DNA from: Clostridiales bacterium UBA1381
GTDB lineage: Bacteria; Bacillota; Clostridia; UBA1381
DNA length: 24,145 nt
Reading direction: 5' to 3'
NCBI GenBank assembly: GCA_002305435.1
Contig: DBQZ01000129.1
Span: 1 to 24,145 of the forward strand
The position numbers and the translations under genes are program-made. Each line of letters opens with the position of its first letter. Position 1 is the first letter of the stretch. The notes under the pieces are model-generated. The model had not been told where the DNA came from, ran no database searches, and was given only the letters and a program-made list of their open reading frames with translations. Shown piece by piece: positions 15,071-23,482 of this stretch.

Positions 15071-18000
15071 ATTATCATGACCGCAGCACAGAGAGAAACG
15101 ATATACCGTCCTTTTCTCGAAATGAGGACATTTATGAGCTGCTGCGTTCAACACCGTATCTATCGGCTTCAAAAGAGGACATAATAGGTTTTTTTGAGGC
15201 TCATGATGACGAAAACGAACGCACTGAATATATAAAAGGTATATTCAATAACGACTATACGGAATTGCTGCTCGGCGATAATAAAGACCACCGTGTCGGA
15301 TACAAGCCGTACAGTAACGTGCTTCATATATGGGAGGGCAGTTACACAAATCGTACTGCCGAAACATATTTTAATTGGTCAGTTATTGCCGGATATTTTT
15401 CGGCAATGATACTGCTTGATGAATTCCTTGATAAACAGCCGCAGCGCGGACAGATCTCATTATTCGATGAGCCAACGGAGGAGCGATCCTCCGTTTTTTC
15501 TTTTAATCAGAAAATCATCGATGCTGTCCTATGCACCGGAAGCGGCTTTGAAAACGGTAAGCTGCGTATATACAAGCAGTTTTCGGAAAGCACCGATATA
15601 TCGGAGAATATAAAATTTCTTCGTAACGAGTATAGCACCGGCGGCAAATACCCCGCTATACCATGCACAAATATAAACGAAGAACATGACAGCAAGGGTA
15701 TAGAGCTTCGCCGCGATGATACAAAGCTCATGCTGAGCTGGAACAAAGCTGCGCAGCGTATAGCCGAGCTTGTAAGCGAGGGCAGGTATCTCACATCTTC
15801 CGAAATGGCGCAATATGAAAGGGAACAAATCCAACACAATAACGAACCGGAAATAACCGCAGATGAAGGAGAATATTCACCCATATATGCCAACTACCTT
15901 CGATTAAAGGCAGAGCATGAAGATGAGCTGCTGCTGTTTCGTTTAGGTGACTTCTACGAGCTTTTCAATGATGATGCGCTCCATGCTGCTGAGGTATTGG
16001 AGCTTGTGCTTACAAGCAGAGATAACGGAGTAGAACGAGTACCCATGTGCGGATTTCCGCAGCATAGCTTGGACATTTACATTGAAAGGCTTGTGCAGCA
16101 TGGCTTTGATGTTGCCGTTGCAGAGGTGGGTGAAGCAGGGCAAAGAAAAGTAATGCATGTTTATTCCGAAAGTGCAGAAATTGATATGCCACCCGTACCC
16201 ATGCCCGAAAACTTTCATATAACGGACGACCATCTCGGAGCAGGCGGTCTAAAAACAAAGTTCAGAAACAATATAGAAGCTATAAAGACATTGCAGCTCA
16301 TAGAGCAGGAGAACCGCTATGCAACACCGGAAGAGCAGGAAGTATTATCACGATATATCGGCTGGGGCGGTATGCCGCAGGCATTTGACAGTGAAAACAG
16401 TGATTGGAGCAAGGAATATACGGAGCTTAAAGGGCTTTTATCCGCAGACGAATATTCAGCTGCGCAGTCGTCAACGCTTTCGTCTTTCTATACTTCTCCT
16501 ACTGTCATAAAAGGCATATACAATGCTCTTTCTAATATGGGCTTTACCACCGGAAACATATTAGAGCCGTCATGCGGCGTCGGTAACTTCTTCGGACTGC
16601 TGCCGGAGGAAATGTCAGGCTCAAAATTGTATGGTGTGGAACTTGACAGCATTTCCGGACGAATTACAAAGCAGCTTTACCCTCATGCAGATATACAGAA
16701 TGTCGGATACGAAAATTCGGAGCTTCCCGATAACTTCTTTGATGTGGTCATAGGAAATATCCCGTTCGGAAGCTATAAGGTATCAGACCAAAGATACAAC
16801 AATCTTAACTACAATATCCATGATTACTTTGTGGCAAAATCCCTTGATAAAGTCCGTGCCGGCGGTGTTATAGCTGTTGTCACATCAAGCGGTACAATGG
16901 ATAAGCAGAACTCGTCCGTAAGACGGTACATTGCCCAAAGAGCAGAGCTGCTCGGAGCGATACGCCTGCCCAACAATGCTTTCAAGGAAAACTCCAATAC
17001 GGAGGTCACCGCCGATATACTGTTTCTCCAAAAGCGTGACAGAATGATAGAGATAGAACCGGAGTGGATATTCACCGGAACGGATGAAAATGGCTTTACA
17101 CTAAACCAATACTTCATTGATAATCCCAATATAGTGCTTGGTACTATCACCGAGGGCAACAAGCTCTATGGTCGGGGCATTACTTGCGCACCGATAGAGG
17201 GAGCCGATCTTTCGGAGCATCTCGCCGAGGCTGTGAAAAATATAGACGGCAGTATTCCTGAGATAACGCTTGATGATATTTCGGATGGAATGTCAGAGCA
17301 AACGACAATTCCCGCCGATCCGACCGTAAAAAACTATAGCTATACCATTGTAGACGATGATATATATTATCGCGTGAACTCTATCATGGAGAAGATGGAG
17401 CTGCCCAAAGCTACATCAGAACGAATAAAGGGCATGATAGAGATACGCGAATGTGTTCGTACCCTTATGGAGCTACAGCTCGATGAAAATACCGATGAAG
17501 AAATACAGCATCAGCAGTCGGAGCTGAATATGCTTTATGACAGCTTTACGGAGAAATACGGACTCATAAGCAGCTCAGGCAATAAGAGGGCATTTAGGCG
17601 CGACAGCTCGTATTACCTCTTATCCTCACTTGAAGTGCTTGATGAGAACGGTGAGCTTGAGCGCAAGGCTGACATGTTTACAAAGCGCACCATAAAACAG
17701 CATAAGCAGATAACATCAGTTAATTCTTCGATAGAAGCTCTTGCGGTATCTATCGGCGAACGGGCGTGTGTCGATATACCATTTATCGAGCAGCTCACAG
17801 GCTTTACGGAGGAAAAGATAATATCCGACCTGCGCGTGCTTATCTTTCAAAATCCAATGCGTATCGATGATAACGGCAACTACGTTTGGGAGACAGCGGA
17901 CGAATACCTTTCCGGCAATGTCCGTGAAAAGCTTCGTTTCGCAGAAGCAAGAGCCGAAAAGGAGCCGGAGTTCGCTGTGAATGTAGACGCACTGTCAAAG

Positions 18001-18236
18001 GTAATACCAAAGGATTTGGAAGCCGGAGAGATAGACGTTCGGCTGGGCGTCACGTGGATCGACTTGGAGTATCTAAATCAATTCATGCATGAGCTGTTTG
18101 AAACAGCATGGTATAAACGGGATAGTATAGAGATAATGTATTCCCCATATACGACCGAATGGCGGATAAGCAATAAACGCTCAGACTTCAATAATGTAAA
18201 AGCCACAGTTACATACGGTACAAAACGCATAAACGG

Positions 18237-19232
18237 CTACGAGATACTTGAAGCCGCTCTTAATATGCGTGATGTGAAAATATATGACACAAAGCAAAAC
18301 ACATTCCCGGCCAGCAGGGACTGGCCTCGGGTGTTGAGAGGAACACGGCGCTCCTGTTCGGCAGAATTGGCACGGGAAGTGCGGATATGCTGTGCGGCCT
18401 CAAAGAGTTCCGGCGGGATAATCTGCAAGTGCAGCAGCACTTGGGATCGGCTATCGCCGCTGCGGAGTACGCCGGTATAGGTGAGGTTGCAGATGATACC
18501 CCGGATGCTGGCGTGGTGCCACATCTTACCCGACCTTGCCCGATACCCGAGCTTATTCAGATAGGTGGCGATCCGCTGGGCTCCGTAGCCCTCATGCACA
18601 TACTTGTCAAAGATAATCCGCACCACAGCGGCCTCGGCCTCGTTGACAACCAGCTCATAAACCTCATGCTTTCGCTTGTTGAAGCGGCCACTTTTTACGA
18701 GATCGTAGCCGTAGGGAGCAAGCCCGCCTTTGAAACCGCCGTCCTCGACAAGCTGGCCGAGGGCGGTTTTTGTGCGGATAGAAGTCTTTTCGCTTTCACC
18801 GTCAGCTTGCCAGAAGCGGATATAGTTGGTGAGTTTGTCGGTGTGGGTATCAAAACGCTGCTCACCCTCTTGGGTACTCCATACCCGGATGCCGTTCTTG
18901 ACAAACCATTCCACCACAAAGGGCGTTTCGTCAGCGATACGCCCGATGCGGTCAAACATGAACACCAGCAGAATATCGAACTTGCCCTGCTTGGCCCGTT
19001 CTTTGATGATTTGGAGTTTGTCGCGGTTTTCGGCCCGTACCTTGTGGCCGGATACGCCGTCCTCCTGTTCTTCGTGAACAATCGTCCAGCCCATCTTTTC
19101 ACAGAAGCGGTGGCACTCTCTGCGCTGCATGGGGATGTCGGCTTGGCTTTTATCGTCATAGTCCACTTGCTTGTCGGTGGACACTCTATACAAACAGTCA
19201 ACGCGAGTTCCGATAAGAATGTTATTTTCCAT
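18237..19232 (-). pseudogene. Large serine recombinase, truncated before its zinc ribbon
   Basis: The start is ATG 19232 (- strand), behind GAAAGGACGG; the in-frame ATG 19250 lacks a ribosome site. The N-terminal resolvase domain has the catalytic serine S18 in LYRVSTDKQ and the conserved arginines (MFDRIGRIADE). The Recombinase domain follows (GLAPYGYDLVKSGRF, GYGAQRIATYLNKLGY, WHHASIRGIICNLTYTGVL). Native sequence ends after VPLNTRGQSLLAGNVFC, about residue 313. Family members of about 500-550 residues go on with GHCGG, a zinc ribbon and a coiled coil needed for synapsis control. The last 18 residues are antisense to the giant gene. It would not be expected to perform regulated integration. 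Its normal job would be excision and integration of the right-hand element. Confidence 0.88.
18286..18297. other. Recombination or deletion junction between two mobile elements
   Basis: Left of ~18290 the + strand encodes the entry to the SNF2 region (ALNMRDVKIYD). From 18294 the - strand encodes a serine recombinase up to GNVFC. Both genes lose their 3' halves at this point and converge tail-to-tail. The short run CACAAAGCAAAACAC spans the join and may hide microhomology. No inverted-repeat ends or target-site duplication are visible. Confidence 0.75.
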
Positions 19233-19304
19233 ATTGATCCGTCCTTTCATTTGTCATAAGGGCAAACCAAAAGAGCGAATCAATACGCGGGAGATATGAA
19301 CTTT

Positions 19305-19523
19305 TCAAGGTACATAGGGGCTACCCCCACTATTATTATCGCTCCGATTGGGGTGGATTGCAAGGATGTCGCCGTGGGTATGCTTGGCGGCATTGTTGGC
19401 AAAAGAGGATAGCAAAATCTGTTTCACATGGCCGAGGGCCGTTGTGTTTCTGCTATCGGCAAAGGTAGCGGATATTTGATAACCGTCAATGGCGAAAGTG
19501 GTTAATTCTCTTGTGCGCTCCAT
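19305..19523 (-). CDS. Small mobile-element protein upstream of the recombinase
   Basis: On the - strand, AGGAGG lies 6 nt before ATG 19523 and the product has 72 residues. It starts MERTRELTTFAIDGYQIS, continues ATFADSRNTTALGHVKQIL, and ends with a Pro/Gly-rich tail (SGGSPYVP). I recall very similar small proteins next to serine recombinases in clostridial elements, but I cannot assign a named family. The beta-strand-like start followed by a helix (LGHVKQILLSSFA) would fit a small DNA-binding or excision-accessory fold, which is inference. It lies 72 bp upstream of the recombinase in the same direction and is probably co-transcribed with it. Confidence 0.65.
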   Translation of the reverse strand: MERTRELTTFAIDGYQISATFADSRNTTALGHVKQILLSSFANNAAKHTHGDILAIHPNRSDNNSGGSPYVP

Positions 19524-19975
19524 AGATGACCTCCTTCACAAATGGCGTAGAACTGATTGATCCCCGTTGTCTGTTGGGGAAACACGAAAAGGCGGCACCC
19601 GCGATTGGGTGTCGCCCTTTTGCCTTTCTCCACATTGGGACAATTTGTCTCGAAGTTAGAATAAGGAGCGCCGCGCTCATTTTCTTGGCCCGTCATAAGA
19701 CAGCTATACTCGGCGCGACGCTCCTTGCTGGGGTGGTGCGGCAGCTCCGGGGGACAGGCTGCCAGCCTGTCCACTCGCGGATCGTGGCCGTGGGGTGGCA
19801 AGTCCCCACTTGCGGCGTTGGTGTGGATCGCTCGTCCTCCGTGTTGGAGAAGTCCTGGCGCACCCGCCGCCCGGCTCCTCGCACTATGCCCGGAGCCGCC
19901 GCTATTCAGTTGTGGAGAGGATCAACTCCTCTCATATACCAAGGACATTTGGAAGATGTTTTTTAACCCCCTACA
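19524..19975. other. Non-coding block rich in inverted repeats
   Basis: I see no convincing gene in these 452 bp. The block contains the terminator hairpin (19587-19621) and a GGGACAA/TTGTCTC near-palindrome (19637-19651). It also has a 14-bp inverted repeat with one mismatch (19663-19676 and 19713-19726, 36 bp apart), a perfect 9-bp stem GGACAGGCT/AGCCTGTCC with 3-nt loop (19752-19772), and GCAAGT/ACTTGC around CCCC (19798-19813). Such clusters fit an origin of transfer, a recombinase/excisionase site or a structured RNA. No relaxase is near enough to decide. Confidence 0.5.
19587..19621. terminator. Long hairpin, probable bidirectional terminator
   Basis: The arms AAAAGGCGGCACCC and GGGTGTCGCCCTTTT pair almost fully with one bulged base, around a GCGATT loop. 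Four T residues close the stem on either strand. Read on the - strand, it lies between the sigma-factor gene and the small ORF at 19523, so it can end the sigma transcript. Confidence 0.65.
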
Positions 19976-20395
19976 TCAAACATTTTGCAAATATTTTTTC
20001 ATGGACTTCAAACCCTGCTGGATAGATTTATGTACGGCGGCCACGCTTACGCCATCGGCCTCGGCAACCTCAGTCATGCTCTTGCCTTCAATGATACAGG
20101 CATCAATGCGAAGCCCCTGCGTTTCGGGCAAAGTGTTCAGCGCGTTCCACAGATCGCAGAAACGCTCCATGCGCTCCAGCAGCTCCTGCGGGGTCGGCTC
20201 GGAAAGGCAGGCAGAGTATTCGATCCCATCATCACAGTCGAGGGAATACTGTGCCTTATTGCGGATTATCCGCCGCTGGTAGGCAGCCTCATACAGCTTG
20301 TCGGCCCGCAGCTCGGCGGCCACTTCATCGGAAACTTCGATATATTCATCATGGGTGTGCCAAGAGTAAAAGTCCTTCAGATTGATAGTAGTCAT
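19976..20395 (-). CDS. ICE-type ECF-like sigma factor
   Basis: ATG 20395 (- strand) follows GGAGG, and the product has 139 residues. The start MTTINLKDFYSWHTHDEYIEVSDE and the middle RNKAQYSLDCDDGIEYSACL match my recall of small sigma-70-like proteins of clostridial conjugative elements. The C-terminal ~55 residues have the region-4 helix-turn-helix layout (LNTLPETQGLRIDACIIEGKSMTEVAEADGVSVAAVHKSI is the span, read as two helices). These proteins sit near the recombinase end and probably direct transcription of excision or transfer genes. The gene points toward the recombinase; the hairpin-rich block lies between them. Confidence 0.85.
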   Translation of the reverse strand: MTTINLKDFYSWHTHDEYIEVSDEVAAELRADKLYEAAYQRRIIRNKAQYSLDCDDGIEYSACLSEPTPQELLERMERFCDLWNALNTLPETQGLRIDACIIEGKSMTEVAEADGVSVAAVHKSIQQGLKSMKKYLQNV

Positions 20396-20482
20396 TATAT
20401 TTTCCTCCGTTCAGATTTTTGTTGTGGGTGGACGATCTGAACGGGGGATGGCGGGGATCGGCAGCCGGGGCCGCCCCTGCCT

Positions 20483-20507
20483 ACCTCGGGACAACTTGTC
20501 CCAAGGT
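20483..20507. promoter_or_regulatory. 12-bp palindromic operator-like site upstream of the sigma gene
   Basis: The arms ACCTCGGGACAA (20483-20494) and TTGTCCCAAGGT (20496-20507) are inverted repeats with one mismatch around a single C. The core GGGACAA-N-TTGTCCC is perfect, and a degenerate copy occurs at 19637-19651. It lies ~90 bp upstream of the sigma-gene start, where a dimeric regulator could act. Confidence 0.55.
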
Positions 20508-20519
20508 GGGTATAGAAAA

Positions 20520-20554
20520 ACGCGCTCGCATGGCGTGATGCCACACAAGCGCGT
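20520..20554. repeat. Hairpin with perfect 7-bp outer stem
   Basis: ACGCGCT (20520-20526) pairs with AGCGCGT (20548-20554), and TGGC/GCCA form an inner stem. It is not followed by a T-run, so a terminator is unlikely. It lies 12 bp from the palindrome at 20483-20507. The rest of 20396-20648 shows no gene. Confidence 0.5.
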
Positions 20555-20648
20555 GAAATGACATTATTCTTAATGTACTGGCAAATTTCGCGTCCAATGC
20601 CGGACTTGCCCGGAGGGGGAGCTACGCTTTTTTTAGCTGGTGAAGATC

Positions 20649-20774
20649 ATGCGTACTATGAAAAAGCAAAATGAACACGACGATCCCTCCTCGGAAACCG
20701 CCGTGTTCCTCATAAAGTCGTCGTATAACGCGGCGGCTTTAATTGACAGCCGCCGAAAACAAAAGAGCCGATAA
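20649..20774 (+). CDS. Possible 41-residue small protein
   Basis: The ATG at 20649 (or in-frame ATG 20658) opens a short frame ending in TAA 20774. The product reads MRTMKKQNEHDDPSSETAVF, then LIKSSYNAAALIDSRRKQKSR. The ribosome site is weak (GGTGAAG). It contains an 8-bp hairpin (CGGCGGCT 20731-20738 / AGCCGCCG 20748-20755), which argues for structured RNA at least as much as for coding. I recognise no family. It runs opposite to the flanking genes. Confidence 0.3.
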   Translation: MRTMKKQNEHDDPSSETAVFLIKSSYNAAALIDSRRKQKSR

Positions 20775-20807
20775 TCCGCGCCTGAGGGCTAACGGGTTAT
20801 CGGCTCT
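20764..20807 (-). terminator. Terminator of the TetR-ABC-KTR operon
   Basis: The arms AGAGCCGATAATCCG (20764-20778) and CGGGTTATCGGCTCT (20793-20807) pair over 15 bp with one mismatch. On the - strand the stem is followed by TTTTGTTTT, as expected for an intrinsic terminator. It overlaps the last codons of the KTR gene. Confidence 0.8.
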
Positions 20808-20994
20808 GCGTCTGTGCGTCTGGCTCTGTGATAACTAAAATCTTAAATTTTTCTACGCTGATTAAAGTTTCTTGTTTGCATTTAGGACAAAACAAAGGAA
20901 AGTTTTTCAGCTCAGTATCTAACCGCAGCTTGATACGAGTTTTACTGTTACAGACAGGACATAGCAGCCACTCGAAGCTATCCATATCGTTCAT
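20797..20994 (-). CDS. Cysteine-rich KTR-domain protein
   Basis: ATG 20994 (- strand) lies 1 nt after the stop of the upstream permease, so translation is coupled. The frame is open further upstream, but that part runs through the permease gene. The 65-residue product carries two Cys pairs, CPVC and CPKC, about 24 residues apart, and the phrase NSKTRIKLRLDTELKNFPLF. It closes with VITEPDAQTQSR. This matches the cysteine-rich KTR family of small zinc-ribbon proteins in Gram-positive conjugative elements. The function is unknown; zinc binding through the four Cys is inference. Confidence 0.85.
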   Translation of the reverse strand: MNDMDSFEWLLCPVCNSKTRIKLRLDTELKNFPLFCPKCKQETLISVEKFKILVITEPDAQTQSR

Positions 20995-20995
20995 T

Positions 20996-21781
20996 TCAAA
21001 TTTCCCTGAGCGTCCAAACTTTTTGAGCTGTGATAACAGAACCAATCGCAATTATCATAGCCAATAGGAAGAACGAAAACTGTATTCCACTTATTGCCAC
21101 TGTGTAAACATCGAAGAATTTTAATGGCGTTAAGCAGTACAGCATTGGAGCTTCAAGATATTCGGCGGTGATGCTGATGCCATAAAAGAGCAATAATATT
21201 CCCGCGCCTATCCGAACAGCCCCTTTATAGGTTCTCGTCAGGCTGGAGGCCAGAAGCGTGATTGCAAACAAAGTCAACCCTGTCAAAAACAGGCCCAATG
21301 TGGTGGTAAAAGCAGCGTTTCTTTGCTCTAAACCGCCTAGCGGTAAAATGGCGGTAAAATAATTACATAACCCGCTGAATACCGCAAGTGCAAGCAAATT
21401 ACATACACAGGCAACTGCTTTGGCACAGACAACCTTGTTGCGACCCACTGGTTTTGTAAATAGATATTCTGCCGTTCCCTGCGCCTGTTCTTTCGCTACA
21501 CACGAAACACCGAGATAGACCGCATAGCTGTTGGTTAGCATCGTGACCCAATAATACATACAGCCATACCAGCCCAAAGCAGAAGTCAGATCACCGCTCA
21601 CACCAAACATAGCTTTCAGAATTTTCGGAAAATTCGATATTAGCCCTGTCAGCTCATTGAGGCTTTCCTTTAGTGACAAATACTCAAAGTAAGCGAAGCC
21701 ACACAAAATCAAGACAATTCCCATCCAGATCAGCAGTAGTTTTCTTGTTAAGCGCAGCTCGTTTTTCACTAACGCCTTCAT
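20996..21781 (-). CDS. ABC-2 type permease subunit (second)
   Basis: ATG 21781 (- strand) follows GGAGGAAACG. The 261-residue product has about six membrane helices: one at the N-terminus (LLLIWMGIVLILCGFAYF), four in the middle and one at the C-terminus (FSFFLLAMIIAIGSVI). The cytoplasmic loop AEYLFTKPVGRNKVV is shared with the other permease and is likely the ATPase contact. Together with the neighbouring ATPase it would form an exporter. The substrate is unknown; peptide antibiotics or ionophores are common substrates for such TetR-linked systems, but nothing here proves it. It is the third gene after TetR, 12 bp beyond the first permease. Confidence 0.85.
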   Translation of the reverse strand: MKALVKNELRLTRKLLLIWMGIVLILCGFAYFEYLSLKESLNELTGLISNFPKILKAMFGVSGDLTSALGWYGCMYYWVTMLTNSYAVYLGVSCVAKEQAQGTAEYLFTKPVGRNKVVCAKAVACVCNLLALAVFSGLCNYFTAILPLGGLEQRNAAFTTTLGLFLTGLTLFAITLLASSLTRTYKGAVRIGAGILLLFYGISITAEYLEAPMLYCLTPLKFFDVYTVAISGIQFSFFLLAMIIAIGSVITAQKVWTLREI

Positions 21782-21793
21782 TCGTTTCCTCCT

Positions 21794-22585
21794 TTACACA
21801 GCCAACGCAATATCCCGCTTCAAGATTTTCCAGTATGCCAGCAGCGCAAACCCAAACAGCAGGAGCAGATACCAGAGCATATAGTCCCATGAATAAGTTC
21901 CAGCATTGTGGATTTCCGCTGGACTGAAAAAAGAAAACGGCGATAAAAAGCCGATTGCCCGGATATTGACAGTCCTCGAAAAAGAAGTGATACAATATTC
22001 CACAAACACAACCAATCCGGCTGTCAGAAGTGGGGAACGATTATTGGGGTGAAATATTCCAACCATCAGTCCCAATAGTGCAAAAAAGAGGGAGATGAGA
22101 ATAAACGAACCTGCCACCAAGAAAAATTCCCCGATGGGAAATCCGAAACGGAACAGAGTCATCGTTAGAAATGAAGTCGCCAGATAAAAAATCCCTGTTA
22201 CACATATTCCGGCAAGCGCACATAGCAGCTTTCCCATATAAATCTGTTTCCGTCCACAAGGCTTTGTGTATAAGTATTCAGCCGTATTTCCCGTACACTC
22301 TTCTGTATGTAACGACAGCCCCAAGTGCATCCCGAAAATCCCCCCTGCAACCATAAAAAAGCCTGTGAGGAACGAGTACATACCAAGTGGCTCCATCAAT
22401 AGCTCCAGAGAAATACCAACCGTTTCAAAAAAGCCTCCCTGTGTAAATTCCACAGGCAAAGTTTCCACCGTTTCAATCATGCCATAATACACTGGCGTCA
22501 TGGAGAAGATACAGACCGCAAGAGTTGCGGCCCAAATCAGAATATATTTTCGTTTTCGTTTCCATTCAAATCGAAAAATCAACAT
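21794..22585 (-). CDS. ABC-2 type permease subunit (first)
   Basis: ATG 22585 (- strand) follows AGGAGG, 9 bp after the ATPase stop. The 263-residue product has about six membrane helices: YILIWAATLAVCIFSM, FLTGFFMVAGGIFGM, LLCALAGICVTGIFYLA, FFLVAGSFILISLFFALLG, LLTAGLVVFVEYCI and YLLLLFGFALLAYW. The loop AEYLYTKPCGRKQIY parallels the second permease, so the two probably arose by duplication and work as a heterodimer. The N-terminus MLIFRFEWKRKRKY is basic and cytoplasmic. The substrate is unknown. Confidence 0.85.
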   Translation of the reverse strand: MLIFRFEWKRKRKYILIWAATLAVCIFSMTPVYYGMIETVETLPVEFTQGGFFETVGISLELLMEPLGMYSFLTGFFMVAGGIFGMHLGLSLHTEECTGNTAEYLYTKPCGRKQIYMGKLLCALAGICVTGIFYLATSFLTMTLFRFGFPIGEFFLVAGSFILISLFFALLGLMVGIFHPNNRSPLLTAGLVVFVEYCITSFSRTVNIRAIGFLSPFSFFSPAEIHNAGTYSWDYMLWYLLLLFGFALLAYWKILKRDIALAV

Positions 22586-22594
22586 AACGACCTC

Positions 22595-23482
22595 CTATTC
22601 GTAGTAGTGGAGGAATACTTCTTCCAATGACGGTTCCTCAATTAAAATATCCTCCAGCTCCAGCCGATGAAGCTGGTTCATAATCATCATAACTGGTCCG
22701 CTGAACATAAAGGATACAGAAGTCTTGCTCTTGTCCCACTCTAAATTAGCCGTACCGGGAACAGAAAAGAAATCCTCTGGAATGGCGCTTTTTGCTGTCA
22801 GCGAGATTTTCTTGTATCCGTTTTCCCGCAGTTCCTTCATGGATTGAACACTGATCAGCTTCCCCTCCCGCAGAATGGCTACACGGTCACAAAGTCTTTG
22901 CACCTCACTCAAAACGTGGGAGGACAGAAAAATGGTCACACCTCGTTTGTTTTCTTCTTTCAGAATATCATAGAAAGCCTGCTGGATGAGCGGGTCAAGG
23001 CCACTGGTAGGCTCGTCCATAATCAGCAACTTCGGAGAGGGTAACAGAGCCGACACAATGCCAACTTTTTTCTTGTTCCCTAAAGACAAATCGCCAATTC
23101 GCCTGGATAAGTCTAAATTCAACCGCTCCGCTAATTCTTCCATCCGGCTGTGGGCATTCACACCATAGAGTTCTGCTGTGTAGAAAAGCATTTCTTTTAC
23201 TTTCATATTGTTGTAGTAACAGTTTTCGCTGGGAAGATACCCCACATCCTTTGCGATACGGGCGGGCTCCCGACTACAATCTAACCCAAAGATAGAGGCT
23301 CCTCCGTTGGAGGGTTTCAGCAGGCCCATTAGAGTACGGATTGTGGTAGATTTTCCTGCTCCATTGGGGCCAATAAAGCCGAAAACCTCGCCTTGTTCAA
23401 CAGTAAAGCTAATGTTTTCAATTCCTCGATGTTTTCCATAGCTTTTTGTAAGTTCGTTTAGGACAATTACCGGCTTGCTCAT
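22595..23482 (-). CDS. ABC transporter ATP-binding protein
   Basis: ATG 23482 (- strand) overlaps the TetR stop as ATGA and follows AAGGAGG. In the 295-residue protein, Walker A is GPNGAGKST (38-46), the signature is LSLGN (132-136, variant of LSGGQ), Walker B is LLIMDE (152-157), and the switch histidine is H189 (LSSHVLS). The Q-loop position reads GYLPSEN, as in several ABC-2 exporters. The last ~85 residues are an extra domain typical of exporter ATPases linked to ABC-2 permeases. It energises export by the two permeases downstream. Confidence 0.92.
   Translation of the reverse strand: MSKPVIVLNELTKSYGKHRGIENISFTVEQGEVFGFIGPNGAGKSTTIRTLMGLLKPSNGGASIFGLDCSREPARIAKDVGYLPSENCYYNNMKVKEMLFYTAELYGVNAHSRMEELAERLNLDLSRRIGDLSLGNKKKVGIVSALLPSPKLLIMDEPTSGLDPLIQQAFYDILKEENKRGVTIFLSSHVLSEVQRLCDRVAILREGKLISVQSMKELRENGYKKISLTAKSAIPEDFFSVPGTANLEWDKSKTSVSFMFSGPVMMIMNQLHRLELEDILIEEPSLEEVFLHYYE

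Larger units (their letters stand above)
13939..18480 (+). pseudogene. Giant ArdC-like / MutS-I / N6-adenine methylase / SNF2-type ICE gene, 3'-truncated
   Basis: ATG 13939 follows GAAGGGAG. About 1,451 native residues remain, up to ~18290; then the frame runs ~63 codons antisense to a recombinase gene and stops at 18480. Residues ~20-90 form an ArdC-like N-terminal domain (LLIHAQRPDATACAEL, MNRYVNRGAKGIALI). Residues ~264-377 are a Gly/Ala/Ser/Glu-rich linker that overlaps tnpV in another frame. Residues ~646-730 match MutS domain I, including GDFYELF with the Phe-x-Glu pair F672/E674. Residues ~850-1040 are an N6-adenine methylase with SAM motif EPSCGVGNF (876-884) and motif IV NIPF (940-943). 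The segment from ~1347 is the entry to the SNF2 helicase, but the motor motifs are missing. Homologues usually exceed 2,000 residues. The methylase half may still be expressed. Confidence 0.88.

Noticed and set aside
18387..19259. 290-residue + strand ORF
   Set aside because: It lies entirely antisense to the serine recombinase, whose motifs are clear, and shows no family pattern of its own.
19502..19801. 99-residue - strand ORF in the inverted-repeat block
   Set aside because: It crosses four inverted repeats and the terminator, has no good ribosome site and no recognisable domain. Base pairing explains the sequence better.
19725..20282. 185-residue + strand ORF across the hairpin block
   Set aside because: Antisense to the sigma factor over most of its length, with low-complexity composition and no ribosome site.
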